DNA from: Luzula sylvatica
Taxonomy: Eukaryota > Streptophyta > Magnoliopsida > Poales > Juncaceae
Direction: 5' to 3'
Length of the DNA stretch: 64,000 nucleotides
Assembly (NCBI GenBank): GCA_946800325.1
Contig: OX326957.1
Location: 54,989,798-55,053,797 of the forward strand
The notes under the pieces were generated by a model. That model was not told the origin of the DNA, searched no databases, and worked only from the letters and a program-made list of their open reading frames with translations. Shown one piece after another: positions 43,601 through 55,659 of this stretch (the stretch's first letter is position 1; each line of letters starts with the position of its first letter). The position numbers and the translations under genes are program-made.

Positions 43601-44115
43601 TATAAAAAAATTCTTCTTTCTTCTATCAATATTAGCCTCGGGAAGTTGCAGGAAGTTGGCGATACAAAGCATTAAGAACCAGTAAAAATCTATTTTTTGT
43701 CGAAAAGATTCAATCCGAGACATACAAAAAAATTCTACAATTAATGTAAGAGAAATATGTGTATATATCTCTTTATACGGTAAATTTAACTTAATCAAAC
43801 AGAATTCACTATTGAAACCAAAGATGCATTTATAGTTTCTTAAAATCTGTAATCCACTTGTTATGTAATCATTTTCAGCATCTTGCCATTTTTTCTATAT
43901 ATTGATGAGTAATATTATTGAATAAAATCAAACCTTGAGTTCGTGAACTCGTAGAGGCGACCAGTGCTTGAAAAGATAATAAGACCAACCTCGGCATCAC
44001 ATAATATTGAAAGTTCACGGGCTTTCTTCAGCAAGCCATTGCGCCTTTTTGAGAAAGTCACTTGGCGACTTGTCATGTTGTCGATTCTTCTTATGACTAT
44101 CTTCCCTCTCCCCAT
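40642..44115 (-). CDS. MIKC MADS-box transcription factor, AGL17 clade
   Basis: Seven coding exons on the minus strand: 44115-43934, 42362-42284, 41948-41887, 41655-41556, 41098-41057, 40976-40893, 40800-40642. Their lengths (182, 79, 62, 100, 42, 84, 159) match the MIKC pattern, and they give 235 residues. The MADS domain (1-60) reads [20 protein letters not shown] to [12 protein letters not shown]. The I/K region includes [35 protein letters not shown] and [19 protein letters not shown], typical of the AGL17/ANR1/AGL21 group. The C-terminus is short. Members are nuclear and mostly root-expressed, acting in nitrate-linked root growth or flowering. The annotated stop lies in CTAGGGTAAGTTAT, a strong donor context, so an extra terminal exon or alternative splicing is possible. 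Intron 1 (1.6 kb) is the usual regulatory intron. Confidence 0.9.
41276..41470. other. Hairpin-rich insert in MADS intron 4
   Basis: Contains the palindrome TTTAATTGACA ... TGTCAATTAAA (8-bp loop) near 41356-41385 and several more AATTGA/TCAATT words. It may be a small MITE, but clear termini were not found. Confidence 0.3.
43080..43400. repeat. Two-copy tandem repeat (about 158 bp) in MADS intron 1
   Basis: The phrase GAAAGTAATTTAATAAATAT and the following ATAAATTATTTAATATCATA recur about 158-170 bp apart. A diverged single copy occurs at 28600-28770. Confidence 0.8.
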
Positions 44116-44904
44116 CTTAAATTTGTAGTACTGATTAATTAGGATAACATTTTATTAGCAATTTGTTAAGAGGACTGAGATAAAGGGGGGGTGGGTCAAT
44201 GGCGATTCGAAAGGTTAAAAAAGAGGAATTCAATGAACGAATAGGCGATTTGACTTCTTTAGATCCATCATTGTCTTTGTTAGTTCTCTCTAATTCAACC
44301 AATTTAGAGAAATTTCATGAAAAAAATAGTTAGAAAATTGAGGAAATCTTTAAAAAAAAATAGAAAATTAAGGAAGTGAATGGTAAACAAAAATATTGGG
44401 TGTTCATAAGGAGAGAAAAGAAGAATTTGGTCAAGTACAAGAGAACTGATCAGATCCAATCAAAGTTGAAACAAAAAATTTAGGTTATTGCTCTTGCTGA
44501 AGGATTTTCTTTACTGTGTTTTCTTTTTTTTTTTGAAAAACTTTACCGTGTTTTCATTGATGTGTATTTCTCCAAAGAAAAAATTATTTTAAAAAACTTC
44601 TTTTTCCTAAATCTTATACAAAAAAATTTACTCCGACTTGTCTCTTTTGAGCAAAAAATGAATAAACTAGAGTTGGTTGACTTTAGAAACACTCAAAAAA
44701 TTCTGAACTTCTACAGGTAAATTCCATCAAAAAGACCATAAAAAAGCTAAAAGCAAGAAAAAAAGATACAATTTAAATGCAAATGGAAAGAAGATGGTGA
44801 GTGTTTGTGAATTACATACCAAAATAATATTGACTGAAATAGGATCTTATTGGCTTGAGGCCTTCTACTTTTCCTCCTTTCTCAATGAGGGCAGTTCTAC
44901 CTTT

Positions 44905-44995
<91 letters not shown>

Positions 44996-45188
44996 TGGTC
45001 AAATGTTCTATTTAACTCTCTCTCTATCTAAGTTGAGCAGCTGGTACAACGGAAACAATTTCGCATTTGTCTCCGGTCTGTATCGATAACCGGAGCGTCG
45101 CTCTTTCAGATATAAGCTTCCCGAATCATCATCGTGAACATCTTATGATTGTTATTGTCTGCATTGACGTGACAACGACTTAAGTTGG
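44116..45188. other. Upstream region of the MADS gene
   Basis: AT-rich, no ORF of note. It contains the (CT)n(TA)n tract at 44907-44991. On the MADS coding strand this is (TA)n(GA)n, about 0.8 kb upstream of the start codon. Confidence 0.6.
44907..44991. repeat. (CT)n(TA)n compound microsatellite
   Basis: About 50 bp of CT followed directly by about 34 bp of TA. It may act as a GAGA-type element for the minus-strand MADS gene; that is inference only. Confidence 0.97.
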
Positions 45189-48100
45189 TTCAGGGACATC
45201 TCCAGCATCAGTACAAAATGGAGAAGATAGACCGCCCAAATCGGCGATAAATGCCTTGTTAAGTAAGAGATAACTTACAAAACTGATTAATTAGTTAAAA
45301 AGGCCAGTTGTTTCGTTCTTTATTTGGTATGGTGCTCTGCAATTCGGGCCCTTTATAATTCTATGGAATGCTATAAAATACATCAATTATTGAAAGTAGA
45401 ATATATTTGCTGTTGTTTACTGGAGGATCGACGGTTCAGACTTACGAACATTTATTTTTGTCATCTTGATCAACATGTCGGAAAGCATACGGTTGTGTTC
45501 ACACCGAACAATCGAGAAATGTAAATTGTAGCGAATATAATTGCAGAGCAGTGAAATACTTTGCTATGTTGAAATCTTCTCTTTTACTTAGTTGAGCAAC
45601 CACCAATAATGGCTTGCTAATTGTGGTACTAGGAGAGGCCAAACAATTTAAAACAAAAAAAATGATTGCCTTATAGATCGCTAACACGTGTATTAAAGTT
45701 TGCTCTCTCAAGGTTTCATGTCGGAATTTTTAATATTCTTGGAATAGTTCTATTAGTACCCCTAAAATATCAAATATTATTTAATGTTACCCCTTGAACT
45801 AAGAACCTTTTCCTACAATATAATAATATCCACCTCGTTGGCACGATTCTTTCCTACTTTTTCTAGTTCGGGACGTAATGCTTGTTGGGTCATATATATC
45901 GAGTCACTTTCAAATATCATAATCTTATATTTTGTGAAGTGTTCGAACTTCGAACAATAACATCTATAGCTTAAAAGATAACTCGTTACATTGGTAATCA
46001 TTTAATTAATTATCCATGCAAAAGTATACTTTAATATTTGAAAGATATCCCAGGTCCTAGGTTGGATCTTTTAGACTATTTTGGGTATTGCATAGTCAGA
46101 TATTTTGACATGTAGCAATATATGCATGGGAGTTGCAACCTTGGCGTGGTGATTCGTGTACTAGTCTCCTATATAACAGGTTAAATATTAATATCCGATA
46201 TGCACTATCTTCTCGTATCAAACAACCACAAGTGGTTATATAAAAATATTATAGAATTAATATAGTACCAAAATAATTGTATTGAGAGGAGTCACTGAGT
46301 CCATAACATAGTTGGTTGAGTGTGATGCACAAAAATCATATGTTGTGAGAGATATATGAACCTTCTTTATTTATTATCAAAAAAAAAAAAAATTGTATTG
46401 AGAGGAGTGGCGGATCTTGGCCCGTATCAATTGATGTGTATGTGTAGGGGGGGAGTCTAGAGGGTTTATGGTACGAAATTTCAAAATTTTTTTGGAGGGA
46501 GGAGGGTAGTATATATATTTTCAATTTTATCATAAAATACAACCGTTCAAAAAATCTAGGAGAGCCACTGCCCCATCTAGTCCCTTAATAGAATAGACCC
46601 GTCACTAATTGAGAGTTCATTTTATCTTTTACTAACAAGAAGAGGTAAATGGAGATATTCGATAGAACATTCATTATACCACTTCAGTGAATAATCTTTT
46701 GCTATATGTAAGATAAGAAAGCAAAGTAAGTGTGTTAAAATATGAATATATACAAAATTTTCATAATTTATAATTTTTTTTATTAGTTGTATGGCATTAA
46801 TGAGACTTTGATATAGTTTATTATACATCAGGTTTTCATCGAGATTTTTCTGATTTCTAATTTCTAATTCCACTTCTTTAACATTTGTAAAATTCAAAAC
46901 TTACGTTTATTATAAATAATAATTGATATTTATACACTCAAATAAAAATATTTGAGTGTAAAAATACTTGTATTATTAAATTATTTTGTGTATATACTAT
47001 ACTTTAATATAAAAATTAATTATTAATTATTTTAATGTTTTATTGTGGTTTTTGACAAGAACAAAAATGCCAAAAATAACGAGGCAACCTGACAATAAAC
47101 ATGAGTTATTTTGAAAGTTGAATTTAAAGACTAGACAATACTGTATGCAGTATTCAAGTTAAATGAATATTGCAACTATTTTAGGTTATTAATTGTATTA
47201 AAATATTTGAGCTTAATTGTTTGATTTTGATATCCAATTAATATAAATTGTTTTATAGTTTTATCTGTTTAAAGGTTGTTTTATCAGAAAAATAAATAAA
47301 CAAAACTAAATACAACACTACAAAAAAGACATACTAAAAAAAAACGAGTAAATGGAGAAGGCTGATCCTCCATCCATTCACTACTAGAAACAGCACTATC
47401 ACCGGCGGTGGCATACCGCCGCTGAAACTCACAAATACCGCCGCTGATAAACCGCCACAGATAAGTCGCCGCTAAAAAGGAGCATCACCGGCGGTACCCC
47501 CGGTAAAGGTTTTCAGCGGCGGTATAATTTTTTTTTACCGGCGGTGGGCATAACGCCGCTGAAAAAAAGAAGATTAAGTTCAACATTTTCAGCGGCGGTA
47601 TATTCACCGGCGGTGGGCAGTTATCACCGGCGGTATTGGTACATTCAGCGTCGATATTTATCACCGGCGGTTGGAAGTTTCAGCTGCGGTTGATATTTAT
47701 CACCGTCGAGCAATTTTCAGCGGCGGTACAATTTTCACCGGCGGTGGGCTGTTATCACCGGCGGTATTTGCACTTTCAGCGTCCACCATGTTCAGTGGCG
47801 GTGGGAAGTATCGCCGGCGGTGTGATATTATCAACGTCCATAAGTTTCAGCGGCGGTATGATTATCGCCGGCGGTACTTATATTTTCACCGTCGGTTTCT
47901 ATCACCGGCGGTTTTTATTACCGGCGGTACATTTATTTTCAACGTCAACCATTATCACCGGCGGTGTCCTTATCACCGGCGGTAAACGTACTTTCAACGT
48001 CCGTCATTATTACCGGCGGTTGTTTTTTCACCGGCGGTTTTTTACATTCGAGTACTATCACCGGCGGTACCCCCGCTGATAGTAATTTCCAGATTTTAAA

Positions 48101-48429
48101 AATTTGCCATTTAAAACATTTGCAATTTTAAAAATTTGAAATTTTTTTTAGAATTATCAAAAAAATCAGAAAAACACACACAATTCTAATAATATCGAAA
48201 CTCCATACAAATCGTCACAATTCTAAAATCTCGAGAAACACAACGAAACTCTAATATCACACACACAAACCGAAACCCTAAATAACATACATAATCCGAA
48301 ACCCTAAACAAAACACGAAACCCTAAATATAACAAAGCAATTAAATCAAACTTCGGCATCGCTTCCATTCCCAACTTGTGGCGGTGTCGGTGCATTAGAA
48401 GCCTATAATAAAACAAATATAAAATTGAT

Positions 48430-48560
48430 TAATAGAATAACCCTAAAACCCTAAACCCTATAAACCTAAACCCTTAAACCCTAAAACCCTAAAACCCTAA
48501 ACTCTAAACCCTAAAACCCTTACCTAAACACCTAAAACCCTAAAACCTAAACCCTAACCG
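48430..48560. repeat. Degenerate telomere-like (CCCTAAA)n inside the CACTA element
   Basis: About 130 bp of CCCTAAA, CCCTAAAA and CCTAAA units with small variations. Earlier CCCTAAA words at 48275-48330 extend the region. Confidence 0.9.
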
Positions 48561-48563
48561 AAT

Positions 48564-49031
48564 GATAATAAATATCTTCAGTGGGGGTACTAATTTTCAG
48601 TGGCGGTACCGCCGGTGATAATAAATATCTTCAGTGGGGGTTTTCTTTTCAAGGGCGGTACCGCCGCTAAACGTGAGCGTTCTGGACAAGTTCGTACTTT
48701 CAAGGGCGGTACCGCCGGTGATAATAAATATCTTCAGTGGGGGTACTAATTTTCAGTGGCGGTACCGCCGGTGATAATAAATATCTTCAGTGGGGGTTTT
48801 CTTTTCAAGGGCGGTACCGCCGCTAAAAGTGAGCGTTCTGGATAAGTTCGTACTTTCAAGGGCGGTACCGCCGGTGATAATAAATATCTTCAGTGGGGGT
48901 ACTAATTTTCAGTGGCGGTACCGCCGGTGATAATAAATATCTTCAGTGGGGGTTTTCTTTTCAAGGGCGGTACCGCCGCTAAAAGTGAGCGTTCTGGACA
49001 AGTTCGTACTTTCAAGGGCGGTACCGCCGGT
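48564..49031. repeat. Three-copy 156-bp tandem array inside the CACTA element
   Basis: Unit starts at 48564, 48720 and 48876, each beginning GATAATAAATATCTTCAGTG. Each unit has two sub-repeats with TCTTCAGTGGGGGT and three GCGGTACCGCC palindromes. The units are nearly identical, with only a few substitutions (for example GGACAAG/GGATAAG). Confidence 0.95.
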
Positions 49032-49560
49032 GAAAGTTAATTATTCAGTGGGGGTATTCGTTTTCAGTGACGGTACCGCCGGTGATAGTAAATATTCAGT
49101 GGGGGTTGTTTTTTTTAAGGGCGGTACCGCCACTGAAAATATTATCAGCGAGGGTACCGCCGGTGACACTTTTAACCCGCCGCTGAAAAACTGTTTTCTA
49201 GTAGTGATTGGTGCCAATGAGACTCGAACTTACATTTTGAAAAAGAAAAAGAAAACATACTAATCAAACCCTCATTTTGAAAGAGTACTTGTGCATGTGG
49301 ATTACATCAATACACTTCCCTCTTCCTATAAGATGAGGGGGCACAATATATTTTTCCCTTCAAAGTACAAATGGGTTCACTTGGAGGCACATCTAGTAGT
49401 GCTAAGGATCACAAATTACGAAGAGACAAAGTTTCTTTTTTTCATATAATTTATGAACACTTATTTCCCTAACTTTAACTTTTCCTTGCCATTTGTGTAG
49501 AGTGTTAATAAACGTACTGTTTCCGGAAAATATATCAGGATCATGACCCTTTTGGGTATG

Positions 49561-50530
49561 TCATCCATTTTTTCTTTCATTAGTTAATTAATAAAAGCAC
49601 TCAAGCATGGAAGATTGAACTTCAAAAATTGATCCTTGTATCAGTCTGCTGGCAATGGTATAACCAAGTAAAAGAACAAGCAAACCAAGTCGAGCTAATA
49701 CTAGCACGCATACAATTATTTCATAATGCAAACTGCGGTTTTTTTCGCTAAGTTTCTATTAGAAAACTGATGTAACCTCAAGGGGGAATTGATTATAATA
49801 AAAATAATAATTAGATTCACCCGAATTTCGCGGGTCGTCATGGGTTCCATCATTACATTTCATCTGAACTAAGAGAAAACCGTTAATTTGCTTTCTTCTT
49901 ACATTCTCTAAATCGGTAATTGCTTTCTCCTAGTTCACAGCAACTTAAAAAAAAAAAAACTCTCAATCGATCTATTACTCAAATGATACTTAATCAATTA
50001 GGTTACGAGTAATTATCTTGTTTATTCATAATTACAATTATGAATGACCAAACTATATAATATTAATCAATCATTGCAAACAAAATATTCAAGTAAAAGA
50101 CAACATGGTGCTCTCCATGTGGGGATGCAAACTGGCATGATTATAATAAAAACCCTAGAATAAATTTTCATTGGAGAATCTAGGTTAAATTTTCTTATCT
50201 AGTGCATCATGCAGATTTTCCGAGATTTTGTAATTTATTAATTCAGTCTCCTCTTTCAAAGGAATAAGTAAGATGAAGAATTCTTAAAAAAAAGCTAACT
50301 TTCTGAATATTTAAATAAAATATCTCATTTTATAGACACTTCGTTTTAGTCTAAATAAAGTTCGTCAGTTTACCCCTTGTGTGAGTTGAACTTCACTTGA
50401 ATGGTACTGCTAATTTTTTTTTCTCCTTCATCTAATATGTTTTGTTTTTAATTCATTTATAAAGCTATATAAAATTAACTTATAATGAATTAAATTATAT
50501 AAATTAATTTTGAATTAATTTTTGATAATT
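49561..50530. other. Intergenic
   Basis: AT-rich. No recognised gene, repeat or element. Confidence 0.5.
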
Positions 50531-52800
50531 TAGTTCCGACACATCTCCAACATCTATATAAAATGGAGCGAACCAACCGCACGAATCGGTGTAACTAAGT
50601 GACTTGTTAACTAAGAGATAACTTAAAAAATAATTGATTAGTTAAAAAGACTGATTGTTTGGTTCTTTATTTGGTATGATTCTGCACTTTTGGTCAAGTC
50701 GTAATTCTCCACAGTATTCGAGTTGCATTAGTCATTAAAACTATCTATTGTTGCCATTCAGCACACTGAACGGTTCAGATTTACTGACAGTTGTTTCCTC
50801 CATCTTGGTACCGACATGTCGGAAAGCATAGCGTTGCGTGCACGCTGAACATTTGCGTAACGAGAATTGTAGCGAATATAATAGCAGAGCACTACTGATA
50901 TGCTTGCTTTATGAAATCTTTTATTTTATATAGTCGAGCAGCAACAATAGTGGGTTGCTAAATAATTGTGGTACGAGGAGGACCCAAAAAATATTGGCAG
51001 GCTCTTTCTCCCTTGCATTCATGATAGGAGATCCTTTGACACTTGGAAACTTTTGTATTGAAGTTGCAACATTGATGTGGTGATTCGTGTATCTAGTCTC
51101 AGAACTTTTATATGTTATGTCTTCCAATATCAAACAACCACTAGTGATCATGTAGAAGATATTATATAAAATAATTTTAAATTATTCAAAAAACTTTATC
51201 GGTTTAATTCATCTGTGGTTTTCACGACACGGGAGGAATTCATCTTATGCAAAGAAGAGCTCACGATTCTATCGCTTCAACAAAGACTATTACTGGTGAC
51301 GGTTCTTTTATGCGGTATTATCCAATGATATCCTTGTAGCAGATAAACTATTGTTATTCATGGAGATATGATTAAAAAAAAAGTAATATTCTGTAAGATG
51401 GAAATATGCAAAGTCGTCGCAACATATAAGCAAGTTCATTAGTTGTATGACAGTACATTTCTAACATAATTTATCTTTTATTAAATTTCTATAAAAACTA
51501 CTATGATTTCTAATTTGATTTTTAAATACTTAAAAGCCTTATATCAGTATGTAAGATAATTTGTACTTTAATTTATTCGAACATATTATAGTTACTATAA
51601 TGCTACCCCCTCCACCTTGTGATGACACGTGGCAGGGGGTAGCTTTTGCTTTTACCCCTATTTTTTTTATTTACATTTTGGTTTTTTATTACATTTTAAT
51701 TCTTTTTTCTTATTTTACATTTTGATTTTTTTTTTTATATTTTGGTCTTTTTTTACAATTTAATCATTTTTTCCGATTTTCCAATTTTTTTTATTTACAT
51801 TTTGGTCATTTTTATTCTTTTTTCCTATTTTACATTTTGATCATTTTTTTACATTTTTGTCCTTTTTTACATTTTGATCATTTTTTTCTATTTTCCAATT
51901 TTTTTTTAAATTTGCTCATTTTGCACGGGTATATATGAAATTTTGTAACCACAAATTTATGCGAGTTTTCATATAAATTTGTCATTTGCCCGTTGTATTC
52001 ATATGACACGTTGCGATTCTTTAATGAACCGTAACTATAATGCATCTATTGACATCAAATATATTTGTGAATATGTCATGATTATATTAATCGATTTTAA
52101 AAGCACCTGAACAAATGCTATTTATACAATTTATATCATAAAATAATATCCGTGATAGACTAATTTCATGAACCTTATGCATCTATTGACATCATGATAT
52201 TTGCAAATATGTCACGATTAGATTAATTTAGTTCAAACGCACGCGCGTTAATTCGCACACGCATTAATTCTATTTAAATAATTATATAAAAAACATGTAA
52301 AAAAAATAGATATGTTGTCCCGCACAATTGCGTGGGGAAAAAACTAGTATAAAATAATACTATTGAATAAACTGGATACTTGTATGATAAATTATTATAT
52401 TTATATATAATATATTTTAATGTAAAAAGCAAAGAAACATAAAATTGTAAGAACAAACTAAATATATAAATCCCTATAAAATTTCCTAGATCAATTTAAA
52501 CCTATTGCACTTATGATCACACCTCCTCGTCCACATAACATCCCAAGCAGTAACCAATAGTATATTTCCACGTGGACTGCATCAGCATTTATGTACTTTT
52601 CTCTTTCTATAATAGTACATGTGGACCAAATTGATGAGTTAGTACCTATTACAAGTATCGAAGAGGCAAAATTTCATTTCTTTTACATAATTTATTAACA
52701 CTTGTTTCTCTAACTTCACATTTGTCTGCCAGTTACATAATTTATGAATCAAAATGCCTTTTCGGAAAGTATAAGGATTCTTCGTTGGCCTTTTTCCCAG
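50531..52800. repeat. Noncoding tandem duplication, unit B
   Basis: Collinear blocks match unit A (45189-49560) as listed there. Unit B lacks the CACTA element but contains a Helitron-like element at about 51580-52348. Confidence 0.7.
51580..52348 (+). mobile_element. Helitron-like element A (non-autonomous)
   Basis: The 3' end has a hairpin (CCCGCAC AATT GCGTGGGG, 52319-52336) about 8 nt before CTAGT (52344-52348), the Helitron CTRRT terminus. The 5' end is placed near ATAATGCTACCCCCTCC (about 51598), which resembles the 5' region of element B. Inside are a T-rich ACATTTTG-type repeat (51660-51900) and a two-copy repeat starting ATGCATCTATTGACATCA (about 52040 and 52178). No Rep/helicase gene. 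The 5' boundary is approximate. Confidence 0.55.
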
Positions 52801-53266
52801 GTACATGGCAACAATGCTTCTTTCTCCACTTTGCCACTTCAGGTTGTGTCCAATGACTCATGAATTACACATTCTTTTAAGTCTTAGAAACTTACAAATC
52901 ATGAATTACACATTTTTTTAAGAACATGTTTTGATAACCGTATTCGAAATTACATCGAGTAAATTAACTTTTCGCAAGTCGACTTTTCGAAAATACACTT
53001 CAAATTCAAATATTTGGATTCGCGAAAGTGAAACTACTGGATTTATAATTTTTATGTTTGGATTGATGTAAATGAACTATGAAATTTCAAGAGGGAAAAA
53101 CTCATTTTGTAGGGGGAAGGAGGCTGGAGAGGAGAGAGAGATAGACGATGTGAAGAAGATAAGGATAAGTAGGGCAGTTATTTAATGTTGGGTAGTATCA
53201 CTTTCTTCTCGAATATGAGCCGTTCAAACAAAAAAATAAAAGGTCAAGATTGAGACTCCAAATAAA

Positions 53267-53303
<37 letters not shown>

Positions 53304-54354
53304 TAGTTTATTATAATAACAAAAATCATAAAAAATATTCGCAACATATAAATCAATAATATTCGGATATAATCTTATTAATAGCTAACATCATAAAAGT
53401 CCTAACGAAAATAGAATAACATAATTCGAAGTCAATATTTAAAATGCAATGTTAAATTAATATTTGGAAGGCAATAACAATATGATAATTTTTGAAAGAC
53501 AATAAAGTAAGGCAATATTTGAAATGCAGTACGATAATATTTGTAATGCAACAAATGAAGTGTATATAATTTTTTTAATCATACATCGACCCTGATCATT
53601 CAACATTCAGAAGATATCCTAAATTTAGTAGTTCATAATTAAATTCATACATGTTCTCTAAATATAATATTTTTTTTCTAAAATATTTTTTTTCTTATTT
53701 TATTAAGAGAAAAATGTTAAGAATAAAACAAACATTACAGAATAATTTATAATGAAATTCATACATATTCTCTAAATATAATATTTTTTCTAAAACACTT
53801 ATTTTTTTCGTTATTTTATTAAGAAAAAAATGTTAAGAACAAAACAAAAATTAGATAATGATTTTCTATTCGTCAGATGTCGTCCGGAACGCTTGGTATG
53901 TTAGTTTTGACGTTTCAGAAAGCGAATGAATCGTGTTTTGGAACGCATGAACCGGAACGCGGAACGTAAGGTGGTATGGTAAATCCGGCTACTATGGGAA
54001 CGACAAAGCTTCTGCTTCTGCTTCTGCTAGAGTCGAAGTGAGAGAGAAGGAAACAGAGGAATGTAAAAATGTGAATTGAGCGTTGCTCATTAAAATCACA
54101 TTCAGAATACAGATCTAAGGATGAAAAAGCCACAAGTAAACATTTCTTTTTACTTGTACAAGGGTGAATAAATCACAATACCGGCTGCGGTTTCAATCTT
54201 CATCCCACTCCCAATATTCTCTCCTTTATACACACGAGTTCATCTCCTTACCATTTAAGATATCTTTACCTTTTTTCTTTTTTATCAGCATTATCGTTCA
54301 CGATCTTCTTGTCCTTGCCCTTGTCCTTTTCATCGCCGACTCTCATAACTATGG
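52801..54354. other. Intergenic with (CA)n and a short tandem repeat
   Basis: (CA)n microsatellite at 53270-53300. A repeat of about 115 bp (ATTCTCTAAATATAATATTT, then TTATTTTATTAAGA) occurs twice at about 53650-53860. No gene was recognised. Confidence 0.6.
53270..53300. repeat. (CA)n microsatellite
   Basis: About 31 bp of uninterrupted CA dinucleotide. Confidence 0.97.
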
Positions 54355-55659
54355 TTAGTCAAACTTGTTTCTTTCAGGACGATTTGCAGAGACAGATTTG
54401 AAGGACGGTGAAGAAATCGATGCATTCTCCGAGATAGTCTTGCTTATTTGTTGAACCACATTCCAAACTTCTACCAAATCAGGACGATCTTTTGCACTCA
54501 TCTCACGACACATAAGAGCAACTTTAGCCAACTCTGTTGTCTCCTTTATTGGCCATTGGCCCGATGATTCGTCCAAAATTGTGTTCAAACTATTTGTCTC
54601 CAATGCATCTTTTACAATTTTTCTCAAATTAAGTGCAGATCTTCCAGTTAAAATGCGTAATATAATCAGTCCGAAAGAAAACACATCAGATGATGGACTC
54701 ATCCTACCCCCCGTGAGAAATTCGACGTCAATATATACAAAATTACCTTTCGGATAGATTTTCCCGAATGGAACCGTGAAAAGGTTGTCATGTTTCCTCC
54801 ACCAGCTCATACCAAAGTCACTTAGTTTTGCGACGAAGTTTGCATCAAAAAGCACATTTTGAGGTTTTAAATTTCCATGGATTATAGGGGGGTTAAATGA
54901 ATGAAGATGCATTAAACCTTGGCAAATTTCTCTGATAATCTTAACTCGTTGACAACAAGTCAGAGGCTTAAAGTTGTCTTTGCAAGAGAGATGGTCGTCA
55001 AGATTTCCACATGACATGTACTCATAGATAAGGGCTGGAGATCCATTATATTCTATCCCCAAAAGGGTAATAATATTTGGGTGCTTCACGCTACTTACAT
55101 ATGTAATCTGTTAAAAGACAAAAATATTTGATTAAATTTATGTAATTGGGTGATTCTATGGTAGGACCTTTTTCTTATGGTAGATCCTTTAAAAAAGGGT
55201 AATTTGATAATTTGTCGATTTAATGATGATATTCAAGTTTGTTTGTATCAATTAATGCTAGGCAAGATAGGAAAGATTTATCATACATACAAAGAAAAAT
55301 TCTAATTAATTGAAAATACCCAAATTACCCCTTTAAAAAGGTTCTACCATAGAATCACCCTTTATGTAAAGATGTATATACATAATATATACACAATCTG
55401 CATTTTACTGGATTTTGCATTAATTGTATTGAGAAATAGTTAGTTTACCCGTGCGGACATAAAATCATTGAACCTCTTTATAGCAACATCTGTATTGCCA
55501 ATAACACTTTTGTACACACTCCCAAACCCTCCTTCTCCAATCTTCACTGAAGCATTACATTTTTTTGTTGATCGGAAAGTTCGTAACAAAGACATTCCGA
55601 ACAGACTATCATCATATCCTCTACGTTTGCGAAACATATGCATGGCATAACAATTTAAC
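54355..55659 (-). CDS. Degenerate protein-kinase domain gene (PUB-kinase-like), 5' part not found
   Basis: Two joined exons, 55659-55449 and 55107-54355, about 320 residues. The kinase domain resembles those of plant U-box kinases (SCKDN, LTGRSAL, WPIKETTELAKVALMC phrases) but no U-box follows it. The glycine loop KIGEGGFGSVYK and VAIKR are present, as is SDFG. The catalytic loop reads HGNLKPQN, with Asn in place of the catalytic Asp of HRD/HGD. The segment between VAIKR and HPNIITLLG is about ten residues shorter than in relatives, so the helix-C Glu appears lost. The upstream acceptor (CGCAG|G) at 55660 implies a missing 5' exon, which I could not identify in 55700-57000. It is either a pseudokinase or a decaying pseudogene. 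A MITE lies in the intron. Confidence 0.75.
55146..55360. mobile_element. 215-bp MITE in the kinase-gene intron
   Basis: Flanked by the 9-bp duplication TTTATGTAA (55137-55145 and 55361-55369). Terminal inverted repeats: left GGGTGATTCTATGGTAGGAC, right (reverse complement) GGGTGATTCTATGGTAGAAC, continuing as inverted AAAGGGGTAATTTG. Confidence 0.85.

Larger units (their letters stand above)
47379..49206. mobile_element. Non-autonomous CACTA (En/Spm) element
   Basis: 1828 bp. The left end is CACTACTAGAAACAG; the right end, reverse-complemented, is CACTACTAGAAAACAG. The flanking 3-bp duplication is ATT (47376-47378 and 49207-49209). Subterminal regions are dense with ACCGGCGGT and CAGCGGCGGT motifs in both orientations, the transposase-binding type of repeat. 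It has no transposase gene. The interior holds telomere-like CCCTAAA repeats and a three-copy 156-bp tandem array. ORFs here merely read through the repeats. Confidence 0.96.
45189..49560. repeat. Noncoding tandem duplication, unit A (split by CACTA)
   Basis: Matching blocks in unit B: 45189-45330 with 50531-50680 (GTTAAAAAG...TTCTTTATTTGGTATG), 45480-45640 with 50818-50970 (GAAAGCATA, ATTGTAGCGAATATAAT), 46128-46255 with 51058-51170 (GTGGTGATTCGTGTA, ATCAAACAACCAC), and 49250-49560 with 52500-52800 (CATAATTTAT.AACACTT). No gene was found in either unit. An ORF-poor, AT-rich sequence. Confidence 0.7.

Noticed and set aside
47636..48079. 147-residue and 104-residue ORFs on the plus strand
   Set aside because: They read straight through the ACCGGCGGT subterminal repeats of the CACTA element and have repetitive, unnatural composition.
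48430..48560. A true telomere or chromosome end
   Set aside because: The repeats are short, degenerate and wholly inside a bounded transposon.
48564..49031. Possible CRISPR-like array
   Set aside because: The 156-bp units are contiguous tandem repeats with no unique spacers, in a plant CACTA element.
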